64,000 nucleotides of DNA from Gymnogyps californianus (lineage: Eukaryota; Chordata; Aves; Accipitriformes; Cathartidae), in contig NC_059474.1 of NCBI RefSeq assembly GCF_018139145.2, positions 44,038,344-44,102,343 on the forward strand. The letters are read 5' to 3'. The translations under genes and the position numbers were made by a program. Below are positions 24,568 to 36,578 of the stretch, piece by piece (position 1 is the first letter of the stretch; each line of letters begins with the position of its first letter). Under the pieces are notes generated by a model. That model had not been told where the DNA came from, did no database searches, and saw only the letters and a list, made by a program, of their open reading frames with translations.

Positions 24568-27500
24568 TTATATAATGTGTGTACAGCATAACCAGGGCAT
24601 TAAGAAAGCACTTCCACAGATTAGTTTCAAGTAGTTTTGCATTCTATAGCCTATAAATACTGTTTGTCTAAAATATTTGCTCAGTGTACAGCTAGAACCC
24701 AAGGATGGTATCGTAAAGACTGATCTAAACACTACTGAATTATGTTAATGGTACCCCAAAGGCTAAAAATCTGGGATCCGGCTTTCAGTGACACTGATTC
24801 TCCCCATTGCAGAATCCAACATTATCAAGCTTTTCTTCCCTTTTTACCAGTTTCCTTACTGTCTTGACCGTGGTGTTGTGATAAGGTGCTGATTTAAAAC
24901 AGATTAGATAGCTTTTGATACCACAGTGTGTTTGAGCATATAGTAAAAAAACATGTATCCTCAACATTGTAAATGAGGTGAAATCTCAGTTTTGGCAATC
25001 CTTGCACGTTAAACATGCACTCCATCCCTCCAAATTAACACTATCAACAAAATCTGTATTCTCCCTTTTTTTTGAAGGTGGAAGGAGAAAAAAAAGCTTA
25101 TAAACTTCTTTTGTCACATCTTATTATTAGCTCTTGCTCAACTATCTGAGTCCTAACTCCCTAGTGTATTAGTGACCCACTGAATTCTCTATTCATAATC
25201 TGCAGTGTTACACTAAACCTTGTAATATGTTCATGTTTGGTTATGTTTTACTTGATTGAACAATCTAAATAAGACCTTTAACTAGACCTTGGCTATTAAT
25301 AGCGAAGAGATGGCTAGGTAGAGAAATTCAGGGACTTCTTTCTGATGTTTACTAAAATAAGTTGATATTAGCAGAATGCTTCAAGCCATGTAGACAGCTC
25401 TCTGTATTCATTGAGCTTAGTAGGTGCTTTCTGGGCAGATCTACAGTTTTACAGCACTGCTGTTGATTAATGATGTTCAGAGTGAATATAAAATTTAGTC
25501 AACAATATGTATCATACTGAGATAGAAATTCCATCGGGCTTTTTTAAAAACCATAGTATTTGCTTGAGTCATCATCTGAGAAGCCCTCTTGCTCTTTGAT
25601 CTTAGCTTCACAGTTCAAGACTGTCAGGATCAGACAAGTACTTGCAACTCTTCTTCATTCTTTCTTTCTGCTTGAGGTCTGTCATGATGCATTACAGTAT
25701 ACTAGACCCTTTACTGCACATTACTTACAACTTCTAGTCAATATAAGCAACTTCTTATGAATACTTAAGTCAGATCTTTCTTGCTCAGAAAAAGATCTTC
25801 CTGTAGTAGCTGTCCTGCTTTGACTAATGCCTAAACACTTATGTATGGCTCAGTGGTGTTTATTGCATTTTTTTCTTGGCCTTATTCTGCTTTAAGTGTA
25901 GTTTAGTATTTCTGAGGTACATCCAAGACACTATAATGCGTTTCTGCAATACTTCAAAATCTGCACTTTGCCAGTGCTCTTTGCAAGTCTTCCTGTACGC
26001 TTTGGTCACTATTGCCCTCTAGTTTCAACTACAATTCATGCAAGTGCTTCAGTGCCCGTCTTCAGAACTTATTTTCTTAGTTGTTTGATGCTAGCTTAAC
26101 ACTTCAGTGCTTATCTAAATGCTGAGGCACTTGCAGTGTTGGCCTTTTTATAGGTTGGATTTCTTTCTGCCAGTATTTCATCAGTATTACAGCCTTGTTT
26201 TTGTTGCATCACTGCTTCAGAGTAGGAGAGTACCCAATTTTGCTGGGAATATTAATACTTAGCATCTAAGTATTTCTTTACTGCAGGCCTCTGCATGGAT
26301 CTATTAGTCCGGCACTTCTCTAGATACCTTTTTCTTACAGGCTCTTCTGTCTGTCAAGGCTGGAAGACATCTTTATGACTTTAAAACTAGTCCATCTTGC
26401 AGAAGAATGATAATTATCATGATTCGTATTTGTTACATCAGTCTTTTCAGATTGCAGGACTTCAAATGTGTTTATAGATGGTTCTAAAGGAAGGTATAAC
26501 GTGCCTTAACACATAATTGAGGTCCCCAGAAAGATTTCTTGAAGTGCAGTATTGATGCTTCAAATCCCTGAAGTTCAAGCCTCAATTGTCCAAGAACAAT
26601 TATAATACTTGACCCAAGCACAGGCAAGGCACAACATGGCAGCCTAATCTGCAGTGGACCATATACCAGAAGCTAGGGGCTCTGCCAAATATTATCTACT
26701 TGATAGATGGAAAATCACTGTTTTGTAATTGAATAAGATGGAGAATGTGTGAAAGCTGGAGGCTCACAGTGTGGGTAGCAGCTCCTTGAGACGCGTGTGT
26801 TAAAAACATTCTTTGTCAAATCTACCAGTTCTACTCCCATTGGTCTGTTAATGTGCCTCTTTTTGGTAAATCAAAGCTTAATTGTACTAGCCTTGCAGCA
26901 CTTCTTGACACAATGGAATATTGATGTCTGAAGGGCCAGTACTAATAACATGGGATACTCTGGTGTACATCAGTACTTCAAGCACTGCAGAACTGTGGAT
27001 GACTGCTGTTAAGTGGTTCATGAAGCACTCATAACAACGCAGTGATATTGTCAGAAAGACAATTCCTGCCACATCTGTGGAAGTAGATTAAGGATGAAGA
27101 TGATTAGGTCTCTTATTTGTGTTCAGATTATCAGACAGACTGTTGTCAGATTCATTTCTATTTCAAAGGAAGCCGCCACACTGATTTTTGTAAAGGAATT
27201 TTTTCTCCTTGGCTCAAGACTCCCGAAAGTTGTCCAGTGACACTGCTTTTTTTTATTGAAATAAGTTCAGAAATCTAAAAGAAAGCTTTTCCAAACTCAG
27301 GAACTAACTGGAAAAAAAAGAGGGAAGCATTATGATTTGGGGAGAGAGGAAAAAGGATATGCTGTGGACCAAAAGGAATTGGTTGAACTTCTAGCCTGCC
27401 ATTCTCTTTGACAGTTTTAATCACCAGAGTGATTTAGTATTGTTAAGAGTTTTTGCTGCTTTTATCCTGAGAAGCAAAGCTTAAGTGTGAATCTTGAAGA

Positions 27501-27790
27501 CCTAGCTTCTGAGAAGAAGAGAGTTTTGGGTAAGTAACTTTCTCATATTGCCTTGTTACCTTTTGGTTAGTGGTATTCCTTTTTGTAATTATACCACCAA
27601 TGATTTATAGCTGTAAATGAAGATTTTTTTCTTTAGGCATAGTCCATCATTTTTACATTTCTACATGTTAGTGCTCATGTGTGCAACTCTGTGTTTCTAA
27701 TTTAGGATTTTTTTCCATAGAACAAAATACCTGTGTTTTTCCTATTTGACTAGTTCTTCTCCTTCAGCATATTTCCCATTTTCTTTGAAC

Positions 27791-27896
27791 AATAGAATAG
27801 AATAGAATAGAATAGAATAGAATTATTAGGTTGGAAAGGACCTTTAAGATCATCAAGTCCAACTGTTAACCTACATTGCCAAGTCCACCACAATCC
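27791..27896 (-). mobile_element. CR1 LINE 3'-end fragment with (AATAG)6 terminus
   Basis: Read on the minus strand, this is a CR1 3' end: '...ttggacttgatgatcttaaa', then 'ggtcctttccaacctaataa', then a run of ATTCT/CTATT units. The six perfect AATAG units at 27791-27820 are a microsatellite grown from the CR1 terminal repeat. The element is 5'-truncated near 27896. It lies antisense within the intron. Confidence 0.85.
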
Positions 27897-30019
27897 TAGA
27901 TCCTTCTAGCCTGTGGTACTTGTGTGCATAAATGACTATCATTTTTTAGATTACCAATTAATTGGAAATACCTTTGGTTTAAGAAATAATTGATCCTCAG
28001 AATGTTGTACAATTAAGAGCTTAACTCTTTTAAATATCAAGGAAGACAGAAACCTTAGTTTTGAAAGGTAATGAGCATCTCTGGCATAATAGTGAGCATG
28101 ATCATCATCAAAGCACTTCTTACAACATTTCTGTAAAACTTTATATAGCCTCAGCAAATACTCAAAGACTAAATACTTAAAACCCAATACCCACCCAATG
28201 ATGTCAAATCCCAGTGGTTTTCAAGAGCACACACAGAAAATTGCTTGGTTGTCTGGAAAGACATCTCTTGAAAATTTGTTCTGGCACTAAGACTCCTGTG
28301 AACAGTATTTTAAAAGTAGAGCCTACTTTTAAGGCCTTCACTCTGAAAAGAATCATAGATTTAGTGTGAAAACCTGGCCCACCAGAGTCAAGGCCACTCT
28401 AAACATTTATAAGCTTCTTTAAATGTATGAGATATGTAAATAGCATTTAAAATGTAAAGCCAAGAGAAATTAACAGCCTGCCGTCAGTAAGGGGTTATTA
28501 TTGTCTTCACTTTCTATTTACTCTGTTAGATAAGAGCTCATGAATAATACCAAAGGCCTATTGGTATATCTAGGCTATGCCAGCCAAGAGGCTCTGTGTT
28601 CACCAGAAATATATTTTTGATCCCCAGTTCATGTAGGCATTTGTCACCAGAGTTTGAGCATTTCCACAAGAAAGGCACCTCCATGTATTATAATGTATTC
28701 TTGCCGTTCCTGCACTCCTTTGTGCATCTTGTGCTGCTCTCAGCTGGCTAAAAGGGTGAGCACTCTTGTTTTCCTTTGGGAGGAATTCAGGAAAGGCTGC
28801 TTTGGACTATCACCACTCAAGTGATTTTTGCCTACCCATTGCCCTACACAGTGGGTGGGTTCTGGTCCAAGTGTGTGCTTCATCAATAAGCTAGGCCAGT
28901 CTTACTCATCTTTACAGTAGCTCAGAAGATTTTTTTCTGTTTGCATGGAAAAAAAGTAGTTTCACTATATTTCAGAAGGGAGCCTTGAGTTAATTGCATG
29001 GCAAAGATGTATTCTAAATAATCAGAGTCTGCTAAAATGGAAAATGCATTTAATATTCATAGAATGTGAGATTTTAGAGAGATGTTGTCAGAATATTGTC
29101 TGGGAACGGTATAAGCTAAAGACACATGTGAGTAAACTCAGTAATACTGCTGCTGATTCAGAATGAGAAATGCCTTTGTGCTAATGGTCTAATGTAGTAC
29201 GCAATATCAGTGTTCAGAGATTAGTACTTTGTTGTCTTTGATTCTTTCACTTGTTCAACAGTAGTGTATACACATTCACGTCTTATTTCCTTCCCATTCA
29301 TGGGGCATACTGTGACTTGCTTTTATAGACAGTAGAAAATTAAGTGATTCGGAACTGGAGTAAGCTATAACTCTGAAGAAGGAAAACTGAATTTTAATAC
29401 CTATTCTGCCTCTTAGAGCCATCTAAAGTTTGGCCACTGTTTTTAACTTAGTTTGCTGAACATGGGGCTTTGTACTCATGGGATTCAGTCTTAAATTGTT
29501 GCAATAGAATCACAATCTTGCAGACTTCAGTGGAGAAAATTCTTATTTTCTTAGTATAGTACGTGAAATATGAAACTTGAACATGACTTCTAACAAGGAC
29601 AAAAGGGAAAGAATTAAAAGAGCCATCCTGTTTCTAACCAGTACATGAGGCAAGCTTCACAGTCACACTCTGATTTCTGTAGACTGACAAAATAGGGTGT
29701 GACAGAGTTACTATTTTGGTCTAGTATTCCTCAATCCTCCAGATTAGTGACTAGCTGCTCACTTACAGCTGGGTTAACTGGGAGTGGCCTTCTGCACAAA
29801 TCCATGGTGGTGCTCTAATTCATAATTCTGGAGCTGTAGCAAGGTGCAGTAATTCTTCTATTTCAGAGCTTACAACATGACTACTAATGCAGGATGCGTA
29901 TGTTTCTTAAGATCAGTAGTTAGAGTGACCTTAGGACGTAGCAAACTGTGAAAACTTAGTCATATGCTTTCTTTCCTAGATACAGTGTAATCTGTTCAAC
30001 ATTTTTTGTGTCATTTTAG

Positions 30020-30082
30020 ACCCACCTTGCCAGACAGAACTCAGCAACATTCAGAAGCAGCAAGGAGGAAAGAAGCTCCTAG
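30020..30082 (+). CDS. SPOCK3: SPOCK3 exon: linker into thyroglobulin type-1 domain
   Basis: This is a 63-nt internal exon. Acceptor TTTTAG ends at 30019 and donor GTGAGC begins at 30083. It finishes the split Asp codon and reads PPCQTELSNIQKQQGGKKLL, then gives the first base of Gly. The Cys in PPCQTEL opens the thyroglobulin type-1 repeat, whose body is in the next exon. It differs from human as I remember it only around QKQQGGKK. The exon is too short to show as a long open frame and was placed by homology plus splice sites. Its length is a multiple of three with phase 1 at both ends, so skipping it would keep frame but remove the first Cys of the Tg1 domain. Confidence 0.95.
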   Translation, partial: THLARQNSATFRSSKEERSS

Positions 30083-31336
30083 GTGAGCCATAGATCATTC
30101 TTTTGAAGGTTTTATTGCTTACATAAATAACCCTAGTGAAACAGCAACATAAAATCAATATTAATCCAACAAAGATAGACCGCAGTAAATTCCAGCAACA
30201 AAATTTATGAAATTTTTGAAAGCTATTAAACTTAGTTTTATTACCTTACCTACCAAAAGCTATTACATCTGTTTTATTACCCTAATAGAAGGTAAGTTTT
30301 TCAGTTGTAGAGGGACAGTCTAAGGCACTCCTAAATTAGTATCTCTGCTGATCTTTTACCTGTAATATTCTTTAAGTAATTGAAATCTTTGTTGTGAATC
30401 AGTTTATACTGTATCAATATTACTGAAATGTGAAATCTCCATTTTACCGTTAGCCACTGTATAAAAGCTACAATAAAAGGCTTGGCCCGAAGTAGTCAAA
30501 ACTGTATTTCTGCTAAGGACGGTTTCTAACAACAACTGTGCACTTCAAAATGCTTTCATAAGAATGTTTTGTTCATTGTGGTTTGTCTACATTTTATGTT
30601 TCTTTCAAAAAGTCTCCGTTCATTCCAAATGAAAAACAGTGGATTATTTAGCCTTAGGCAAGTCACTGCTTCACAAAATAAGTCCCTGATTGTGTCTCTT
30701 GTACTCTTGGTGGGGAACCCTTTTGGCTTAGAGCCTAATTTGCCTAGGTATTTTGCATACAAATGCAAATTTAACATTCTTTTCTTACATTTGTTGTTGA
30801 TAAAATTGGTGTGTTACACTGCATTTGTCTTCTGTGGTGGGGTAATTAAATATTAGTGGGTAACTAAATGGATTGTAAAATATATATTAAATAAAAATAG
30901 CTCCTAAGCCTTGTAGCAGATAGTTTGTTAGTCCAGGAAGCCTGACCCTTATTATTCAGACTTGTTTGTACTCCACAGATTATAGAACATCCCATTCAGG
31001 GTTGGGTGCTACATTTGAGCCTTTTCCCCACAGTACAGCGAAAATCTTGACTGAGGCGTTCAGGGAGTAAGGAATATGTATCACAGGATCAATGAAAAAT
31101 TTAAAGGAAGATTGGTCACTTTATTTCTTGAAATCAGTCCAAGACATACGTGTTATTTTCCCTCCCACATTTGATATATTCAGTCACTTTCTGCTTAACT
31201 GTATTTAGTAATAGTGAACCAGTCAGTGTCGAGTCTGGAATGAGGAAACAGCAAAAGGTAGTTACTTTCTGCTATAATTGTTACATTGGCCAAGAGGCGG
31301 GTTTTAGTATTCTTATTCAATATTTGTATATCACAG
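30083..31336 (+). other. SPOCK3: SPOCK3 intron, 1.25 kb, phase 1
   Basis: The intron runs from GTGAGC to ATCACAG. It is AT-rich unique sequence. Overlapping frames on both strands at 30556-30856 have no recognisable product. No repeat was recognised. Confidence 0.88.
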
Positions 31337-31474
31337 GGCAGTACATCCCCTTATGTGATGAAGATGGGTATTACAAACCAAGTCAGTGCCATGGAAGCAT
31401 AGGGCAGTGCTGGTGTGTTGACAGATACGGTAATGAGGTAACAGGATCCAGAACAAACGGTGCGGCAGAATGTG
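31337..31474 (+). CDS. SPOCK3: SPOCK3 exon: thyroglobulin type-1 domain
   Basis: This 138-nt internal exon starts after ATCACAG and ends before GTAAGT at 31475. It completes a Gly codon, reads QYIPLCDEDGYYKPSQCHGS and onward through the diagnostic QCWCVD motif (Tg1 signature CWCV), and ends AAEC plus one base. Cys residues in PLCDE, SQCHG, QCWCV and AEC are the conserved disulfide set of a thyroglobulin type-1 repeat. Tg1 domains in other proteins can inhibit cysteine proteases, and a related role is proposed for testicans. A longer frame running upstream into the intron to 31150 is not coding, because the acceptor and family alignment fix the start at 31337. Confidence 0.97.
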
Positions 31475-32509
31475 GTAAGTTAAGAACCCTTTGTGGCATT
31501 TGGTTTAGAGGAGTTATTCCCTTTGATTACCAACCAGATTAAATTCTTCAGTAAGAACAGATGTGGGACGCAACTACATGGATTTTGAAACAAAAAATAA
31601 CAAATTATAATTTGTCACTGTTATTACTTCATTATTTTTTGCAACTCCTATCACTGTGTCAGCTATTAATAGACCTCATATATGTGCTTGGCATAATGTA
31701 TATAAACCTAGGGAAAATTAATTATCTCGAGCAGCATTAGACAAGCCCCCAAATGCTTGATGAAATCCCTTTGGGTAATCAGCATGCTAGTGAATTCAAT
31801 TTGACATTTTTTTCAGTTTATGTTTGAGGGAATTGCCAAAAGTTCCTAGCACACTAAATCTTCCCTTATTTTTCCCTCCCCTGCAGCACTGTGCAACTTC
31901 TTCCAAGAATTCCCATGTCACCTTTATTTGATGCCCCAGATATAAAAAATGGCAAAAAAATATTTTCCCTTTCTTAAAAAAAAGGTCATACCTTACCCCT
32001 TTCCACTTCTTTTGCAACAAAAGAACATAGCCTGAAACAAAGGGTAAATTTAACACAGTATTTGACATACAATACTTGTATTTGACATACAAGTCCATCT
32101 AATCCATGATCCTTTCTAGATAAATGGACAGTTATAGATAGTTCAAGATAATATGTAAGAACTGAACAATAGACAGTGTATATTATCAGTAGTCCTTATT
32201 GTCATCTGTAAGCTGGACTTAAATCTCTTTCAGTTGTTCCTGGCACTCATTATAGTTCTACAAAGCCATAAAATTTGTCTCCTTTTGTTAACATTGAGAA
32301 ATTCCATCCCTATTGAAGTGGTTTTCTTTTAAGACAAAAGAATTTTTGTATTATTTATGTTTTATTTCTATGTCACACTGTATAGTTTAAAATAAGTAAT
32401 TGTCCTGAAACTAAATATTCTGGTGTGCCTTTTGTATGCATATGTATATTATACTGTAAATATGTAGTGTATCTTGTGTGTCTTTTCTATAACTGTCATA
32501 CCTTTTTAG
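31475..32509 (+). other. SPOCK3: SPOCK3 last intron, 1.0 kb, phase 1
   Basis: The intron is bounded by GTAAGT and CTTTTTAG. It contains a 15-bp exact direct repeat (32058-32092). Otherwise it is AT-rich unique sequence. The antisense frame at 31796-32098 has no recognisable product. Confidence 0.88.
32058..32092. repeat. 15-bp direct repeat, period 20
   Basis: GTATTTGACATACAA occurs exactly at 32058-32072 and 32078-32092 in the last SPOCK3 intron. This is a small tandem duplication with no evident function. Confidence 0.75.
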
Positions 32510-32682
32510 CTATCGATTTAGAGACTTCAGGTGATTTTGCCTCTGGCGATTTCCATGAATGGACAGATGATGAAGGTGACGAAGATGAAATAATGAATGA
32601 TGAAGATGAAATTGAAGATGATGATGAAGACGAAGGAGATGATGATGTTGATGATGACGACGATCATGATGGATATATTTGA
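32510..32682 (+). CDS. SPOCK3: SPOCK3 terminal exon: GAG attachment sites and acidic tail, stop
   Basis: This is the last coding exon, from the acceptor CTTTTTAG (AG 32508-32509) to the TGA at 32680-32682. It completes an Ala codon and reads IDLETSGDFASGDFHEW followed by an almost purely acidic tail ending HDGYI. Two Ser-Gly dipeptides in acidic context (32527-32532 and 32542-32547) correspond to the glycosaminoglycan attachment sites known in testicans. The acidic stretch 32566-32670 has 27 Asp/Glu in 35 codons, encoded by GAT/GAC/GAA/GAG. The bird tail differs in length by about one residue near the end from the human sequence I remember. The antisense frame at 32527-32739 is a shadow of the acidic repeat. 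Confidence 0.97.
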
Positions 32683-33222
32683 TGATATTAGGTGGTCCAT
32701 GAATTGTACCTTTCTAAAATTCACAAGATGACATTTCATAAAATCCCTTTGCTCTCCAAGATCAAAAGGATTCTAACAAACATGTATATTTTGTATGATT
32801 ATTTCAAACATTGCAGCTGGAGTCATAGACTTTTTTGTTTAAGTAAGAATAATTATATTATGTGCTTTTGAGTTTTTAAATGCCTTTGTGCTGAAGAAAA
32901 CACATTGGAAGTCTAGCCTGAAGAAAGAAATGTTATGTGCTACTGAAAACATAAATGTGTAAAACACACTATAAAGACAACCAGTCTCTTTAAAACTCCA
33001 GTAAAAAGATATTTGCCCTTACTTGGAACTGTGCATGTCCTCTTCAGAACACATACTGTAACTTAACTTTAGTTCTGTCAGTGTTTTAGGCCCTGCGGGC
33101 TTTGCAAATTGTCCATTTAATAGATCAAAAATGTATTACAGTAGGAAAACATTGGTGCACGAGTAGCATCTCACCAGCCTTTAATTAACCAAAGGTATGG
33201 AGAAAAATTATCAGGAGGGAAA

Positions 33223-33228
33223 AATAAA
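33223..33228 (+). terminator. SPOCK3: Candidate proximal polyadenylation signal
   Basis: AATAAA about 540 nt after the stop codon, followed by T/GT-rich sequence (CCTCCTTTGTGTTTGC), which fits a downstream element. It could generate a short 3' UTR form. Confidence 0.4.
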
Positions 33229-33569
33229 GCAAAGTCCTCCTTTGTGTTTGCATTTGTAGTTATGTTTTTTATTAGGAAATGGCTAGGTTATCGAAAGGAT
33301 TTTTCAAAAGCAGTAGCATGGACAAGCACCAATTCTGTAATTCTAAAGTTTTCTTGTCCTTCCTTAATTTTTTTTGTTCATGTCAAGGTCGTATAGGCTT
33401 TATCATTATTTACTCAAACATTGCTTCACCCTTTGTTGTTTCTCTGTATTTCTCTCTAATCAGATTAGCATAAAATATTTTACATGGGGAAAAAATTTTA
33501 CTTAAAATTATATTACCTTTATACATGACTGTATTTCAGAGTATTGGCACTTGCCCCAAGGTAGTTTTT

Positions 33570-33575
33570 AATAAA
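33570..33575 (+). terminator. SPOCK3: Candidate internal polyadenylation signal
   Basis: AATAAA in TTTTTAATAAATGTATAATG. Downstream sequence is T-rich. One of several possible alternative ends; usage unknown. Confidence 0.3.
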
Positions 33576-34014
33576 TGTATAATGATACTTTTTATTTTCT
33601 TAATTCAGGAAATAGTTTTGCATCTTTATCTTAATTCATGTTGTTTTCTGTTACTAATGCAGAAACTTAGAGAACGTATTGTAAAGGTGCCTTGCAAAAT
33701 AGAAATAGAGAGGTTTTAGCATGCATATCAGTATAGGATGTTAGGCAATAGCTAAGCACACCCAATTACCAAATTAATACCAGTATAGGTTCTGCTGCTG
33801 GAATGAAGACAATGGGTTATTTTAATTTTTTTCCTATTGTTATGTAATTATCATGTGGACTAGATTATAATTATTGTGTAGAGTAGCACTTAAGATTTGA
33901 CTGTAGAGAAAATTACTTTAATCACTGTATTTATGTTAGCATGTTAATTAATTGTGTGGACATTTTGGGACTCCACCATCTTCGTTCATATGATATCTAT
34001 TGCTTTCTGCCCAC

Positions 34015-34020
34015 AATAAA
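34015..34020 (+). terminator. SPOCK3: Candidate polyadenylation signal
   Basis: AATAAA in GCCCACAATAAAATTGACG, followed by GTGACC and later a TTGTATAATTT stretch. Competes with the signal at 34223 as the main SPOCK3 end. Confidence 0.4.
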
Positions 34021-34222
34021 ATTGACGTGACCTGTATAACGTAATACTACAGGTTGTATAATTTCAAAATTGGATCACTGGTTTCCCATCGTTAATTAAA
34101 AGGAAAATCAGTTTCTTATTTGAATTAATTTCTATACATTAAATACTAAATTTAATGTTTATCCTATGTAATATTGAAAGTATAATGCATTTTCTTTTTT
34201 ACTGTTTCTGTATAGTTTGCAA

Positions 34223-34228
34223 AATAAA
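34223..34228 (+). terminator. SPOCK3: Likely distal SPOCK3 polyadenylation signal
   Basis: AATAAA in GCAAAATAAAGACTCTTG, preceded by a TGTATAG-type U-rich upstream element. It is the last hexamer before a gap of about 340 nt, and further hexamers occur at 34572 and 34670. The choice as the main end is inference. Confidence 0.45.
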
Positions 34229-36156
34229 GACTCTTGTAACCAACCTTTGGCCAGTATAGCCCATCATTTTGACTTTTTGCATAGTTTGAAACTTTGAAAC
34301 AGGAAGAATTCATGTTTCAGATACATTTCACCTATTAAAATATGTATTTATTTGTATAAAGCCATTTATTAATGTTTTATTTCCAGTAAAGAATTTTTGA
34401 CTAAGGCAAAACCCATAGGGAGCTTTTATTTTTCTGTATTTTTTCCTGAATTTTCTATAGCCTTGTTATGTACTTTTATGACATTGTCTTCATTACCTAG
34501 TTAAGAAAAAGAGAGAGATTTCTTTTCAAACTCTGTCATAATTTGTGGGGCATAGTTGTATTATTTTCTTAAATAAAAGTAGTTAAGAGTTTACCATTCC
34601 AATATAGTGGGATTTTATCAGAGAACAGTTTCTTATGGCTGAAATTAACTGATATATAAATTGATTTTAAATAAAGAAGCTAAAGAAAAAATGTTGTCAT
34701 TATTGGCTGAAGTAGCAAGTACTGTTGTGAGGTTTTTTTCTGATGTGACAAATGGTCATTAGATGACAAACTAAAAATGGATTTCATTAACACTTGTGAT
34801 ATTAGGAGAATTGAAGTATGGAAAGAAAATTCATAATGTGTTTAGCCTAATGGGCTTACAGTATGAAGACCATTCTAAAATGAACTTTCATGCAGAAGAG
34901 CACAAAAGTAGTTTATATTCTTTCTTCCCTGAAAATTCCCCACTGAACTAGAAGAGGAGGGAATATGCATGGATTTTAGTCCCTGAGTATCAAAGCTACC
35001 TATCATAAAGTCAGAAGTAAGTCAAGATAGCTAAATTTACTAAAGAACAGTGACAATGGAGATTCAGGGTCATTTGGGAGAATTTTTGTGGTCCAAAACT
35101 AAAACAGCAACACCACCACTTGAATTGTTTCTCATTCATGAGGAAAAGTCAGAGAAGAGATTGATAGTCTGAGACTTCCTTTGAAAACATCCTTCCTTTT
35201 TTAAAACATAAGTAAATTTGTCTGTGGATTAATATTATGGTGTTGGTTTGCTTTCATGATACCGAATGGAGAGGAAACTACTTCACTGCAGCATTAAAGA
35301 AATGCATGAAATCAGGAGCAGGTAGAACAAATAAAGGCAAAGGCTGATAATATAAAATCACTAAATAACTAAACCATTCAGAAGCTTTTTCCTTTTTTGT
35401 GTCATATCCAAAAATTTGCACAGAGGCATGTCCTCATGAGTGCAGTTATGCAGAAAGCAGTAGGGAGCCCTTGATTTTAAAACTTCATTATTTTTACAGT
35501 GTTGCTGTTATTTGTTGTTGGTTTTTTTAATCTTATTATTGTGCACATATATATGTACTTATAAATATGCAAAGATACTGATATGGATTTGGAGATTTTC
35601 AATGATTAATCCTTGTGCTCTTCTGAGAATGTGTAGAATTATAATTCTCAGATTCAATGAAAAGTAAGGAATACCAAATTCAATTAAGTCTATTATTATA
35701 TAGTCTTCGAAGGGAATATTTCAGGTCAAGCTACATAGATATGCTTAGTTTAAAAGCAAATTAATTAGCGTCATTAGTTTGCTTGTACAAAAATTGGATT
35801 ATTGTACAAGACTGAGGAAGATGGAGCATAGTAGGAAAATTTTTACTTGTTTTGTGCACATGGACAAGAACTGGATTTCTTTTTTTATTATTAAAGAATC
35901 CAGTGCCCAGGTGGAATAATAAAGTTTATCAGAAAGTGGATTAATTTTATGCTTCATAGGAAATTAAAAAAATATCTGTATTTACGGGGTTTCTTCATTA
36001 GAACAGTGTATTATTTCTAATCACTAAAAGCTTTTAAAAATTGTATTTAAATAGAGCTGTGGCAGCACAAATTTATTTGAAATACAGTAATCCTTTTTAC
36101 TGTTTTTCCACTAATCTAAATCTATTAGTAGCAAATCATCCACAATTTTATTTCAG

Positions 36157-36277
36157 CTAGTTCAGTGGACACTAAGTAGTTTGTCACCAAGTTTCTGTTT
36201 GATGAAACAGATCGGGGTAAACATGAAGAACAATATAATGGATTGGAAGAGTCTCCAACTTAACCAGTTATCACTAG
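36157..36277 (+). other. Exon-like segment 1 (unassigned)
   Basis: A segment of 121 nt lies between a good acceptor (TTTTATTTCAG, AG 36155-36156) and a near-consensus donor (CTAG|GTAAGTAAGT from 36278). Frame 0 is open throughout (40 codons plus one base) and the other two frames contain stops. I recognise no domain in its translation. Joined to the segment at 36579, the frame would stop after three more codons, so a long coding role is unlikely. It could be a non-coding RNA exon or chance. Confidence 0.3.
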
Positions 36278-36578
36278 GTAAGTAAGTAAAATTAAAATAT
36301 CAAAAGTTTTAAAAAAACCCAACCCACTCCTGAAGTCAAGTACTGTAATGGACATGCTGAAGTAATAGGGTAACCCTTTGTCATGAGTAGATCTCCACTA
36401 ACATGGTGTCATTGTACTCATTGTACAGGATGGGTGCAGTTTGCTAACTTGTTAATTCATCCAGTGAAATGGCAGTAGAAGTGACTCTTTGCAGTTAAGG
36501 AACCAGAGCAAGAATGGGAAACAGAGTTGCCTAGCCTAAAAGATGACACCTCCGCTTGAATTTTTTGTTGTGTTTCAG

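Larger units (their letters stand above)
23172..30019 (+). other. SPOCK3: SPOCK3 intron, 6.8 kb, phase 1
   Basis: The intron is bounded by GTAAAA and CATTTTAG. It contains a short antisense CR1 tail with an AATAG array (27791-27896) and a 12-bp direct repeat at 24540-24567. Apart from these I see nothing recognisable. Continuation of the exon frame to the in-frame stop near 23207 is simply intron read-through. Confidence 0.85.
32683..34250 (+). other. SPOCK3: SPOCK3 3' untranslated region (end inferred)
   Basis: AT-rich sequence follows the stop codon and holds AATAAA hexamers at 33223, 33570, 34015 and 34223. The end is set provisionally after the 34223 signal. Its length of about 1.5 kb is plausible for this gene, but no cleavage site can be proved from sequence alone. 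Short frames at 33279-33473 and 33525-33719 are chance. Confidence 0.6.

Noticed and set aside
31150..31336. Upstream extension of the Tg1 exon frame
   Set aside because: The acceptor at 31336 and the family sequence fix the exon start. The upstream residues are intron that happens to be open.
32527..32739. Minus-strand hydrophobic frame rich in Ile
   Set aside because: It is the complement of GAT/GAA codons in the SPOCK3 acidic tail, which has clear homology on the other strand.
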